DNA of 64,000 nt from Heterobasidion occidentale (GCA_039111635.1 JBCAQO010000002.1:1736001-1800000); one strand, 5' to 3'. Shown: positions 10,163 through 21,058, numbered from the stretch's first letter. The notes: generated by a model from the sequence alone, not told the origin. Numbers and translations: made by a program.

Positions 10163-11241
10163 GGAAGACCTGCTCCATCAATGCCTCCGCAACCAATGAC
10201 AGCATTGGCTCAAGGAGACGCAAGACAAGAAACAAGAAGTGGAGGAGGACCAAGAAACCCTGCGGACCTGGCATCACCTGCAGTTGCTGAAACAAATGTA
10301 CAAGAATCAGCAGCGACTAGTGCACCAGCTGCCAGGACCCGAGGACCCCCTGCCGGTGGTAGAGATCTGCGCCCCAGAGAATTGGAAGGATTAGGGGATG
10401 CGCTGCTTCAGCGCACCACAATCTCAGCGGTAATTCAGATGGCCACAGTGCTAGCCTTACAGAGGCTCGCTAACTTCTTCGCAGGGCAACCGGGAAGTGA
10501 GAACAGCGATGTTCCCTGACGCCTTGCAGATGCGAGCGATCAGGTCAGGCTTTTGGCCTATGCAGATAATCATCGAGCCGCCTCCTGGTATGCCAGAGGA
10601 AATAATGGGGCATATGCCCTTCTCATCCACCCCGATGAGTTCTCTTCCTTCATCAATCTGGAGCTCCTACCTGCCCTCATCTCTAGCACCAATGTCATAC
10701 ACTCTCTTGTTCAGATTGACCCATTCCGCGTCCAACCATGGGATGACAAAGCCAGAAGAGCGGTACCAACTATAAGTAGTTGAGACGCAACCACCCAGAC
10801 AGAACCCTTCTGGACCACAGTACAACAACAGGCATGAAGGGATCGGGAGACCCTTCCTCCCACATCGACAGGGCAATCCGCTGGGCAGGACGCTGGAGGC
10901 AGCAATGAGGAGCATCCTCCAAGGTACAGGAGGAACGAGAGGCGAGGAAGCCAGAGGACAAGGGCAACACCCCAATCCAAAAGAGACAGTCCTCAAAGAA
11001 CTCGACCGCAAGATTTGCCGGCTCCGGATCATCCTTGAAGTAATCGACCTGAAGGAACACATGCTCGCACTAGTAGAAGAACTCAAGTCTGTCAGTGACC
11101 GGCTCCAAGAGTTGCTGCCTGGACGCGAGCCGAGCTAGATGCATGGGACGAGGTTGAGGACGGGAACTATGACGACGTTGATCCCTACTACAGGCCAGAC
11201 AAGGGATACGGGGATTATGGGGACATTGGCGGAGGATATTA
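10163..11241 (+). pseudogene. G1 3' region (ORF3 remainder), several open fragments
   Basis: This continues G1 after the copia element. Visible fragments are an Ala/Pro/Gln-rich 112-residue frame from an ATG at 10184 to 10519; a protein-like stretch 10520-10783 (LLAYADNHRAASWYARG..., ending RRAVPTI); a leucine-heptad, coiled-coil-like stretch near 10975-11130 (ELDRKICRLRIILEV...); and an acidic, Tyr/Gly-rich tail ending GDIGGGY at 11241. No CCHC motif or known domain was recognised. The frames alternate, so it is a decayed protein of unknown function. It could belong to a Gag-like second protein, as ORF3 does in GyA/GyB. Confidence 0.5.
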
Positions 11242-13241
11242 GACAAGGGAGTTGAGGAACCCCTTGTCTCAAACGGTGACAGAGAGGAAAGGACCCTCCA
11301 CACCACGGGTACTAGTTTCACACACAGGACACCAGAATGAACGTCCTGCATGACGTTAAACTGTGAAAAGATAAGAAGGCAGGGGAAGTACCTGACCATT
11401 TTGCGTTGCAGCCCTCCGGTCTCAAGACAAGGACAAGCATCTAACACTCTCGTTGTCAAGAGGTATTCTGACAAGCGAATCGGGCGTCCCGCTTGGATCC
11501 CCAGTTTTACAGGACCCTTTCCACATTAGGAGGCCCTTAGGATTCACAACATAACCTTGGTACTGGTACATGAATGATGCATGAATATTGGTGGGAAATC
11601 GTGTTGCATGTTCGCCGTTGGGGAACGGTGGACCAACCTCGCTGTCAAGGTCTGACAGGTGTCTTGGACGTCCCACTTTGGATCTCCGGTTTTACAGGGT
11701 CGTTTCCGCATTAGGGGGCCCTATCTGCGATGCAGGAGCTAATGGCCGCACTCCATTAGTAACCCAAAACGGAGAAAATACATCCGCAACGATGTAAAAC
11801 TACGGAAGGCTTGGTCCGCAATGACGATAAACTAGTTACTGTCCGGAACGACGCTAAAGCTACCAAGACCCTCGGAGCGTGGTTGTATTCTGGCAAATAA
11901 TAGAAGGGAGGGCCTCCACCGTTGCGGAACCCTGCCGACTAGGTCGAGGCGCTTCCATATTCCATACGCCCTACAGTAAAAGAATATGGGGTCGACACGG
12001 TTCAATTCCGTGCGAGGGGTTTGGGGACACGGAGCGGGTTGTCAGTCATCCGACGAAGACCACGACTACTCCATGGAGCGCCCATTCTACCCTTGAAGTC
12101 CGAAGCAAGGATTCCGCTTCAAGGGCCAGTCAAGAGGCAACTGGGATCGTGCCTCGTGATTGCTGAGTCCGCAAAGACTATAAACTACGGGACGTCCGCA
12201 ATGACGGAAAACTACGGACGCCCTCCATGGCGTTAAACTGGGATTGCCCTTTCCTTTACAGGGCCATGAGCAGTGTCCAAACATGAGATATGTTTCGGCA
12301 TTGCTGCATCCGCAAAGACGTTAAACTACCACTCCTTTTAGCATAGGAGATGTCGATTGACATCGTTGTTGACGCCACGATGTTGATCTAGTCCGCAATG
12401 ATGATAAACTATTATCCCTCGTTCTAGGGATCGTATTGGAGCTGGAATTACCGTTTCCAGCTGCAATAGTCCGAAATGACCTTAAACTACCCTCACCCCG
12501 GAGGATTAAATCTATCGAGGCTCGGGAGGTTCAAGCCAGGTGATAGCGGACGTCCGCAATGACTATAAACTAGTTACCGTCCTTCATGACGATAAACTGA
12601 GCTGCCCTTCTGTCTACAGGGCCATGTGAGTTGTGTCAAAATAGGCTTAAAGTCTATTCTCACAACTCTATAAGTTATCCGGTTTGATATAGCATAAACC
12701 GTCACCATATTACCTCAATGGGAACCCTGTCAAGAAGGAGGAACTGGTCTACGGCCCTATGCGCATCACCGATGGATGTTCCGGCGCGCAGAAACACCTG
12801 TTGTCTTGTTTACAGGTACTCCTACGTTGGAAGATGGATAGGTCCGCAACGACCTTGGTTTAAACTAGCAGGGCAGTCCGCAACGACTTGTGTATAAACT
12901 AGCCAATGTCCGCAAAGACGCAAAACTACGAACATCCGGCATGACGATAAACTACCAGGACATACCTTACGCTGACCCCGCAATAATTACCGTCAATGTG
13001 GATACCATGGTCTATTCAAGAGACCATGGGGTTCAAAGTCTATTCTTCAAAATCCTTACCTTGTGTTCAATACGTGGAGCGCGGCTGCATGCTCGCTCCT
13101 ATGTGACAAACAAACTCTGGACGAACACTCAATCTCTAACCAGGACGGGCCACCGTATGGGGCTGACAGAGTTAGGGATCTTCAAAGGGGTCTTGCCGGA
13201 TTCAAAACAAGTCGAGAAAAGTCTATTCTCGATAGGTTGGT
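11242..13241. repeat. Non-coding field with ~16 dispersed copies of a ~20-bp motif
   Basis: The consensus TCCGCAATGACGATAAACTA recurs in one orientation at about 11342, 11782, 11814, 11840, 12167, 12193, 12222 (partial), 12308, 12391, 12469, 12552, 12579, 12842, 12876, 12908 and 12934. Five sets are doublets at 26-34 bp spacing. No long frame exists. Hairpins are also present (13005-13029, CCATGGTCT/AGACCATGG; 12440-12463, AGCTGGAA/TTCCAGCT), as is AAAGTCTATTCT three times near 12650, 13036 and 13219. It could be the LTR or 3' part of G1 or an unclassified repeat; I cannot assign it. Confidence 0.75.
11484..11733. repeat. Pair of ~65-bp imperfect direct repeats
   Basis: 11484-11549 and 11667-11733 share CGTCCC.CTTGGATC, then TTTTACAGG, then CC.CATTAGG.GGCCCTA. 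Shorter echoes of the ACAGGGCCATG core occur near 12256-12270 and 12615-12630. They lie at the left edge of the dispersed-motif field. Confidence 0.75.
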
Positions 13242-14069
13242 TGTTAGGACCGCGTCCTAACACGTGCTTCGCACGTGAGTGGATGGGCTGGTCAAGTGCT
13301 TCGGACTCGTTGCAGACTCGGACCGTTTTCCATGACTCCTTACCATTTACATGCTGATGCATGAACGCTGACTTCTGGTTCCTGATTCTTGATGTGGACA
13401 GACATTGGTTCCTGACCCCCGTTCCTGGTTCTTGATCGATCAAAGATGTGGATGGACATTAGTGATCGGATTACTGTATTTGGTATATGGCAGGTCAATG
13501 AGGTATTCTAGCTTACGGATCTCGATCGTTGACTTTGGTACCTGAGAAGCGCACGGACCAGATCTGGATCCTGCCCTAGACACTTCTGTACGTAAATAGC
13601 CGAGATGAGCTTCTAAGAAGCTCAGCTCGTTCACCTGTAATACACTCGATCTCTGCACTGCACCGGTGTCTGGCTACCTTCCTAGCCCACGCTTCGTGAT
13701 CTCTGTCAGATCTGAGAAACTCCTTACACGGTCTGACGAAGCACTGGACTCGTCTCCCTTCCCTCCCCTCCCTCTACTCATCCGCTTCTATACCGGACTA
13801 GCTGCCTTCCGCGTTCTCAGTTGGACACCCTCGTGTCATCTGTTGGACAGGAGAAGATCATCTGGTTCCTCCTCACCATCGAGAAGACCTCGAGGATCAC
13901 CTTCTCAATCTATTCGAGAACAAAGCAGACAGCGACCGAGTTCCTCGAAAGAGCCCAAAGACGATCCATCGTCTTTATCCATTGGAGTCTACGACTATAC
14001 GAACCAGTGGAGGTTTAGCCTAGGGACCCCTTCGTGCATCGGTGCACGTGATAGGTCTCCGACCTAACA
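13242..14069 (+). repeat. GyA 5' LTR1 (828 bp)
   Basis: It begins with a perfect dyad (TGTTAGGAC, cgc, GTCCTAACA) followed by CACGTGC/GCACGTG, and ends with CGTGCA/TGCACG and TAGGT/ACCTA stems before ACA. A TATA-like TACGTAAATA lies at 13589-13598; other LTR1 copies have TATATATAG here. It is followed by a 17-bp palindrome (13607-13623) and AGCTCGTTCA at 13624-13633. Confidence 0.95.
13624..13633 (+). promoter_or_regulatory. Probable RNA 5' end complementary to the PBS (self-priming)
   Basis: AGCTCGTTCA lies about 35 bp after the TATA position, where transcription should begin. It is the exact reverse complement of TGAACGAGCT inside 14070-14082, just after the LTR. In fission yeast Tf1 the mRNA 5' end anneals to such a site and primes cDNA. 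Position and pairing are seen; the function is inferred. Confidence 0.6.
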
Positions 14070-14082
14070 CTTGAACGAGCTC
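14070..14082 (+). other. GyA primer-binding site, CTTGAACGAGCTC
   Basis: Directly abuts the LTR. It lacks the usual TGG start of a tRNA 3'-end site. The identical sequence abuts the 5' LTRs of GyB (45326-45338, complement) and GyC (53031-53043, complement), even though GyC has a diverged LTR. Confidence 0.7.
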
Positions 14083-15384
14083 TTTAATCCCTACCCTATT
14101 CAAGCTGGATCCCAGCAGAGGCAGTTTCTCTCATCAGTCAACAACATTTTAGCAATCGCCAACAGGGTAAACCTAACGGCAACCCCAGCAGCGACCCCTC
14201 AAGGGAGAATAAACAACCCGGAGCCATAGAAGTCGCAAGACACCGGAACCCAGGAAAAGTCTATTCAGGAATAGCCACACTCAGGCTACAACAAGCACCC
14301 GAAATATTATAGAACCTCCTTAAAACTGGATATAGATTTTCCGGGATTTGCTTCGTCAACGAACCAAAGACACCGTTCACCCTCACGGACAACGGAGAGC
14401 CCGACATCATCAGAGCGAGGAACTGCGTTGAGATACACGACAGAAGACCAGACGAATTCCCCGTCGCCGTTATCCCCGATCTCAGAAGAACCATCGCAAG
14501 GAATATCGACACAGATGGAATCAGAGCGGAACTCGTCAAGACCAAGGAGAACAGAGACCACGTCTCAATCCTCATCCACTGGACCTTCTCCTCAACCTAG
14601 GAAGACACACTGGAAGCCCTAACTCTCCGCCAGTCCGAACAGAATCGAAGGGATCGTTTTTATTGTCAGAAGAGGAGAGTTCGCCCACAAAACTTATCAT
14701 CTCCGAACCCTCATCTCGGGACACACATTCTCCGAGATCATCCAACTCATCGACCAAATTGATATTTCCATCAACGAAATTATCAAAAGGGACCCAGACT
14801 TACAAGAAGCATTACAAGCCGGAAGAAGACAGGCAGTACCCTTCTTCTTCAAAGAATAAAGAACGACGGACGAAGTCGCAGCGGGATACCCTCCCGGCTA
14901 CCGAACAGACCCAGCAGAAGTCTACGGAGACTTACCCGAAGATGTCGACAAGGATCAACTTTATTACGACAAAAGAAAAGCACACTTCTACTACGCGGGA
15001 ATCCTCACCGGATTCTTCCAACAACAAGGCAAGAGTGAATATGAGTACGCGGCTTGGGAAGGAAAAATCGTCCACGCAGGACCCGACCTACACCTCGTTA
15101 AGGTCGAGGACTACGTCGCAAGAAAGACCTTCAACAAGCCTGAATCACCGGCAAATCGGCATCGTGACTCGCCAAGACCACACATACATACTCTACCCAG
15201 AGAAACAGCCAGTGGAAGTCGAATCTCTAGAAGAAACACTCCCGCTACATCCCCCTTACAGGAAACCACTCCCCAAGAAGACTTCCGAGCCTCAACACCG
15301 GAGTTTGTCCCCGAACCGGAGTATTTTGAAGCACCAAGTAAAGATCAGGAACCGCCTAACGATCCAGAGCCCCCGCCCGATACA
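14071..15384 (+). pseudogene. GyA upstream gag region (N-terminal extension)
   Basis: Comparison with GyB reveals a protein-like frame beginning near the PBS (LNELFNPYPIQAG), continuing through TGYRFSGICFVNEP and FAHKTYHLRTLISGHTFSEI, then EYEYAAWEGKIVHAG and VKVEDYVARK, and running in frame into Gag at 15385. It is interrupted by single-base deletions in GyA and by two in-frame stops, TAG 14598-14600 and TAA 14857-14859, which GyB shares. There is no recognised domain. An apparent 277-residue Ser/Thr/Lys-rich frame over the same bases is an off-frame shadow. It may be a separate ORF0 or an extended Gag. Confidence 0.55.
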
Positions 15385-16437
15385 ATGTCGGCAGATACTG
15401 GAAGTAATGAGTCCAAGGGACCAGCTATGGCCAAACCCACCACCTTCAGCGGAAACAGGAAACGAACCGAGCAATTCCTCCACAAAATCGACCTAATGTT
15501 CCTGGCCAGGAAGAAGGATTATGCAAATGAATTCGCAAAAATCGCTTACGCTCTATCATATATGAAGGAAGGATCTGCAGGGATATGGGCAAGGAACTTC
15601 ACTCAGGCCAGGAACACGCTGAAGGATTGGTACAAATACACTTGGGCAGAAACGGACGGCTACACATCCATCTGAAAAAAGATAGCCACCGACTTCGAAG
15701 AGTTCAACAAAGAAGCCAATGCTCGTGACAAACTGGCCCGAGTCAATCAGGGAAAGGAATCGTTTAACACCTACCTTCAGCTGTTCGAACAGCTCGCGGC
15801 GCTTGCCGGTGTAGACGGAGAAACCAAGAAAACCCATTTCCTGCGAGGACTCAAGTGGGAGTTGGCAAAGGGAATTTATGAAGATCCCTCTACAGACGGG
15901 ACATGGGAAGAACTAGTCGAGAAGGCCAAGAAACACGAAAGGATGCGCACCGCAAGGGACCGAGCATACGACCTCCGAAAAGGAAAATTCCAAATCTACA
16001 CTCCGCGTACATTTTACGACGAAAGGGCACCCCCACGGCACGATAGGGAGCCCCAATACGAACCTATGGATGTAGATGCAGCGGAAATGGAGGCCGATGC
16101 TGTCCGAACTCGCTTCAAGAAACTTACCCCGGCGGAGAGAGATCGACTTGCCAAAGAAGGCAAGTGCTTCTTTTGCAAGAAGCCCGGGCACATGGCGCGC
16201 AACTGTCCTTCTCGACCCAAGAGAAGATTCCAGCCCCCTCGTCGCAGACCAGTGCGCGAAACCGAAATGGACGAAGGACAATTCGATGATGAAGACATCG
16301 AGGAAGGAAAAAACAGAGTCAACCACATCCGTCAAATGATGATGGGACTCAGCATGGAAGAAATTGAGAAGTTCGAGCCTTTAGCGACTCGAAGAATTTT
16401 TAAGGCCTCTCCCATCGGCAGCGGATGTGGAGAGTAG
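15385..16437 (+). pseudogene. GyA Gag with CCHC zinc knuckle
   Basis: From ATG at 15385. A capsid-like region (FSGNRKRTEQFLHKIDLMFLA... AKIAYALSYM.GSAGIWARN) is followed by FNTYLQLFEQLAAL...THFLRGLKWELAKGI, the retrotransposon Gag core. The nucleic-acid-binding knuckle CFFCKKPGHMARNC lies at 16165-16206, with a basic Arg/Pro stretch after it. A TGA at about 15674-15676 replaces a codon that is Arg in GyB, and separates 15385-15676 from 15862-16437. Otherwise the frame is intact. It overlaps the protease frame by a few bases. Confidence 0.88.
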
Positions 16438-17584
16438 GATTCTTGCAGGAAATCGGTACGCTCCTCTGGCCAGTAAAGATGCTGACCAAGAGCATGGACA
16501 TCCAGATATATTGTATCTTTCGGAAATGAAATCACATGGTGCACCATCACTCCGACTCGAGACAATGCTCATAGGCAAGAATAGAAAAGCTGCTACACAG
16601 GCACTGGTGGACAGTGGAGCCACCGGAATCTTCATGCACCCTCGCTTCGTAGAAGCACATCGAATCACCACACACAAAACCCCCACCCCTATCCCAGTTA
16701 GTACGGTCCAGAACACCGAGTTCAAGGGAGGACCTATTACACGATTTGCCAACCTCAAATTACAAGTTCTAGGCGAAAAAGGGGGGTCGCATACAGAATC
16801 AGCAAGATTCTATATCGCGGAAATAGGAAAAGAAGACGTCATTTTAGGAACCGACTGGTTATTAGAACATAACCCAGAAGTCGACTGGCATGCCTACGGG
16901 CTACACTTTACCAGATGCCCGCCCTCCTGCCAAATAAAAGGAGGACCGGTAAAAGCTAGAAGAGCTACGAGAAAACCAGGATGTCCTAAACCAAGCATAC
17001 GGCGCATGGAAACAGTACCGCAAACGGGCGACTACTCAATACCAGTGCAAAAGCCGGGAAAAGCAGTACCAGGCCGGAAAGTGGGAAACACCACAGTACC
17101 ACATCCGCGGACAATACCTACAAGTCCGGAGTTCACAACTCGAAGGTTGAATGCCGAACGTCTGAAGGCCCGAACCAGAAATTATAAGGTTCCGACATGG
17201 GCTGAAGAAGACGTTCCGGAGGACGGTGACGGACTTCCGGCACTTCCCTCCAAGGATCTTGAAGAAGACGGAGTTTATCTCGTTAGATGCCTAGATACGG
17301 GAACATTACAGGCACTGGAATTATACAACGACTCCGAAGAAGGCGTCGATATACATCGCGCCGAAACCACGGAACTTCCATACGCCAATACACCGGCTCA
17401 AGGAAGCAAACCTGCCAAAGCACCGACAGGAAAACAAACAAAACACACCAACTCGCAAAGACTGGCAGAAGAAGCCGCCAAAGGGAAACCCGAACTATCC
17501 TTCGAAGAAATAGTGCCGAAGGAATACTGGAATTATAGGAAGGTTTTCGAAGGTCGACCAAAGGGACAGCTACCGCTCTCTTGA
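16427..17584 (+). CDS. GyA aspartic protease and linker
   Basis: 385 residues. The active site LVDSGATGIFM is intact (near 16605-16640) and is followed by the flap region and ILGTDWLLEHNPEVDW, typical of gypsy proteases. The C-terminal half is a charged linker ending KEYWNYRKVFEGRPKGQLPLS, then TGA at 17582-17584. In G1 and GyC the matching position continues into PWDH of RT, so this stop probably arose from CGA. GyB carries the same stop. Confidence 0.88.
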   Translation: MESRILAGNRYAPLASKDADQEHGHPDILYLSEMKSHGAPSLRLETMLIGKNRKAATQALVDSGATGIFMHPRFVEAHRITTHKTPTPIPVSTVQNTEFKGGPITRFANLKLQVLGEKGGSHTESARFYIAEIGKEDVILGTDWLLEHNPEVDWHAYGLHFTRCPPSCQIKGGPVKARRATRKPGCPKPSIRRMETVPQTGDYSIPVQKPGKAVPGRKVGNTTVPHPRTIPTSPEFTTRRLNAERLKARTRNYKVPTWAEEDVPEDGDGLPALPSKDLEEDGVYLVRCLDTGTLQALELYNDSEEGVDIHRAETTELPYANTPAQGSKPAKAPTGKQTKHTNSQRLAEEAAKGKPELSFEEIVPKEYWNYRKVFEGRPKGQLPLS

Positions 17585-18990
17585 CCTTGGGATCACAAAA
17601 TAGAAATCAAGGAAGGAATGGATCACTCGCTCAAACCCAAGCTATACAGTCTTAGCCCTGGAGAGCAAGTGGAACTCAAGAAATTCATAGACGAAAACCT
17701 CCAGAAAGGATTCATCAGAGAATCCAAATCGCACATGGCATCCCCATTCTTCTTCATCAAGAAAAAGAACGGGAAACTACGACCAGTAATGGATTATCGC
17801 AAACTCAATGAAATAACAATCAAGAACAAGTACCCTTTGCCGATTATTCAAGAATTACTGGACCTTCTAGCCGAAGCTGTATACTTTTCACTAATGGATG
17901 TCGATACAGGATACAACAACGTACGCATGAAAGAAGGAAGCGAGAAACTGGCCGCGTTCGTCACCAATTTAGGAATGTACGAACCTCTGGTGATGTTCTT
18001 TGGATTAACCAACTCGCCGGCAACATTCCAAACTATGATGAACGCCCTCTTCAAAGACCTCATCTACGCCGGATTAGTGGCAATCTATATGGACGACATC
18101 CTAGTATTCTCTAAACAATGGATGACCACATCAAGACTGTTCGAAAGGTTTTACAGATCTTACAGGACAACGATCTGTACCTACAACCCTCGAAGTGCCA
18201 CTTCCACAAAAAGAAAATCGACTATCTTGGATATGTTATATCACACGGACATCTAGAAATGGACCCGATTAAGTGGCCGGCATTATGGACTGGCCAACCC
18301 CTGGAAAAGTCAAGGAAGTGCAATCATTTTTAGGTTTTTGCAATTTTTATCGCAGATTTATCAAAGATTACTCAAAAATAGCAAGACCTCTATTTGAGCT
18401 AACACAGAAGGAACGCACCTGGGATTGGACACCAGCATGCGAAGAAGCGTTTCAAACGTTAAAACGAATATTTACAGAATCTCCAGTGCTCGTTATGCCA
18501 GACACAAGGAACCCGTTTCACATCGAATGTGACGCTTCCGACTTCGCCACCAGAGCAGTTTTATCACAAGTCGCCAAAGATGGAAAATGGCACCCATGTG
18601 CTTATATCTCCAAGTCGCTCTCACCAACAGAACGCAACTACCCAATCTATGATAAAGAGTTGCTGGCAGTCGTTCGAGCTTTTGAAGCTTGGCGACACTA
18701 TCTGGAGGGCGCCGACCACCCGGTAGACGTCTGGACGGACCACAAGAACCTCAAATGGTTCCGTTCAAGCCAGAAACTAAACCGTCGACAAGCACGATGG
18801 TCACTCTACCTCTCGTGTTTCGACTATAAGTTGACGCACAAGGCAGGAGTCACTAATAAATCCGACGGTCTGTCACGGCGTCCAGACCATAAAAAGGGGG
18901 TGGAATTTGACAATTCAGGCGAAACACTCTTGGAACCCAAACTTTTCAATAACATAGAAAAGATCCGAAGACCTTTCGCAGAAATCAATG
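17585..18990 (+). pseudogene. GyA reverse transcriptase-RNase H
   Basis: The RT motifs [45 protein letters not shown] and catalytic YMDDILVF (near 18088-18111) are intact. A missing G at about 18115 and another near 18272, both visible against GyB, shift the frame. [16 protein letters not shown] and the RNase H residues [20 protein letters not shown] and VWTDHKNL follow in the frame from 18273. Without those two base losses this region would be open. Confidence 0.92.
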
Positions 18991-20915
18991 CCATCAATAC
19001 AGACAACAGTTGGGACCCTCATCAAATACTTCACATAAGGGCAACTGGACGAGGAGGCGTTACCATAATAGACGACGACCTCCGGAAACGAATCATTGAA
19101 GAAAATAGGAAAGACGAATGGCTACTAGAAACCCTAGCCAAGATTAAAACCTTAGGACCTCGAAACATGAAGAAAGGTTTACAAGAATGGAACAAAGAAG
19201 AAGGATTGGTCCTTCACCGAGGAAAGATATATGTCCCTCGGAACGAACAACTTCGTCAAGATATCATCAAACTAAACCATGACAATCTAGCAGCAGGACA
19301 TCCAGGACAAAGAGGAACTCTAGCCTTAGTCAGACAGGAATTTACTTGGCCAGGAATATCAAACACAGTTCACCAATATGTGGAAGGATGCGCCATCTGT
19401 CAATCCACCAAGAATGACACACATCCTACCATGGTACCATTGCAACCAACAGAAATCCCAGATCGACCCTTCGGAACAATAACCATGGATTTTATTACAG
19501 ATCTACCAGAATCAAACGGATACGACTCGCTACATGTAGTAACCGATCGATTCACCAAAACTGCAGTAATAACTCCATGCCTGAAAACCATCGACTCTGA
19601 TGGAACGGCTAAAATCTTGCTAGAAAACACCTGGAGACGCTATGGACTGCCAGATAAAATCATATCGGATAGAGGAACTCAATTCGCTTCAAAAGTAGCA
19701 CAAGCCCTGCTCAAAGAATTGGAATCAAATCCGCTTTAAGCACAGCCTATCACCCACAGACAGACGGTGCTACTGAACGAATGAATCAGGAACTGGAACA
19801 ATACCTAAGAGCATTTTGCAGCTCTTCACAGGACGATTGGGCCGGATTAATCCCTATGCGGAATACGCCCACAATACCCATCAGCACTCGGCCACGCAGA
19901 AGTCGCCATTTGAACTTCTCCATGGATATCAACCACGGGCTTACCCAGCCATCATCGGAAACACGAATGTCCCCACCGCCAACACTCGCCTCGAAGCTCT
20001 GCAACGTGCTAGGAAGGAAGCACAAGCCAGCCTCGAAATTGCAGCCGAAGCCATGAGGATACAGCACGACCGTTTTGGAACGGACCTGCCGCCTTTCAAG
20101 AAAGGAGATCAAGTATGGCTTGATGGGAAGAACATCCACACCGATCACCCATCAGAGAAACTGAGACCCAAACGCTTTGGGCCATTTGAAATCATCGACA
20201 CCATAGGAAATGTCAACTTCAGGTTGAAACTGCCCAACAGCTGGAAGCGCATTCATGACGTCTTCCATGCTAGTCGACTCACGCCCTACAAGGAAAACGA
20301 GGTCTATGGTCCGAACTACCCTAAACCGGCTCCGGACCTGATCGAAGGGCAAGAAGAATTCGAAGTCGAAGCCATTGTCGGAGCTAGACGCTTCGGACGA
20401 TGGAAGATCCTGCAGTACCTGATCAAATGGAAGGGCTACCCGGAATCGGACAACTCTTGGGAAGCCGCGGCAAACGTCACTAACGCACAAAAGCCATAAA
20501 GGACTTCTACCACCGGCACCCTCGGGCAGTCAAAGGAATGGAAGCCTCCATTCTGGCCCTGGTGATCGAATTAGAACTCAACAGAGTAGCCGAAGAAGAT
20601 CAAATCAGAAAGAAGCTCGAGAAGCATCCGATCGGAAAGAAGCTTCTCGCCACAGGATTAGCTATCCCCCAGATCATGGAAGAGATCAACAAACGAATGA
20701 CGCAGCTAAAGAGGCCGCCCCTGGTTCCTCGATCAAAAGTGCCACCACCGACGATCAACGATCGAGAAGCGCAGCCAAAGAAGCCCAATATAGACTCGTC
20801 TCGATCAAAGCTACAGCAGAAGCGATCGGACAGCTCTAATTGGCGGACTCAAGCATACCAGGAGCTACAAAAGCAGACCAACCGAGGATTGGCATGGCCA
20901 GGCAAACGGCTATGA
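18991..20915 (+). pseudogene. GyA integrase, chromodomain and C-terminal tail
   Basis: The zinc domain (HDNLAAGHPGQRG...CAICQ) is followed by a DDE core with TMDFITD, ISDRGTQF and ATERMNQE. A missing G near 19728 (GyB has GGG) shifts the frame before the Glu. The GPFEIIDTIGNVNFRLK barrel, VFHASRLTPY and a chromodomain (VEAIVGARR...YLIKWKGYPESDNSWE, near 20365-20465) follow. A lost A near 20491 separates the tail 20538-20915, which carries one copy of the IGKKLLATGLAI unit that is triplicated in GyC and ends NRGLAWPGKRL. Confidence 0.92.
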
Positions 20916-21050
20916 CCCCTTTCGACCCACTCTATCCACAGTAGCCGTTTACCAGTCGTCGCGACTCTTGCTCTCACCGCTGTCTCCATCGCTATCGCCC
21001 TTGTCCTCGGATCCTTCACGCTGCTGCCACCATTGGCATCTCCTCTGTCG

Positions 21051-21058
21051 TATAAAAG
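21051..21058 (+). promoter_or_regulatory. TATA box upstream of GyA ORF3
   Basis: TATAAAAG lies 136 bp after the pol stop and 53 bp before the first ORF3 ATG at 21111. GyB has the same box at 38341-38348 (complement). A parallel box precedes ORF3 in the diverged element G1. Confidence 0.55.

Noticed and set aside
11996..12012. tRNA T-arm-like sequence CACGG-TTCAATT-CCGTG (B-box-like)
   Set aside because: No acceptor, D or anticodon arm could be paired around it; not a tRNA gene, at most a chance B box.
11342..12956. Repeat field considered as a CRISPR array
   Set aside because: Spacing is irregular (26 to several hundred bp), repeats are degenerate and the context is a eukaryotic transposon nest.
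14663..15496. 277-residue Ser/Thr/Lys-rich frame upstream of gag in GyA (and its twin in GyB)
   Set aside because: The Gag frame on the same strand, read across indels, gives much more protein-like sequence and continues directly into Gag.
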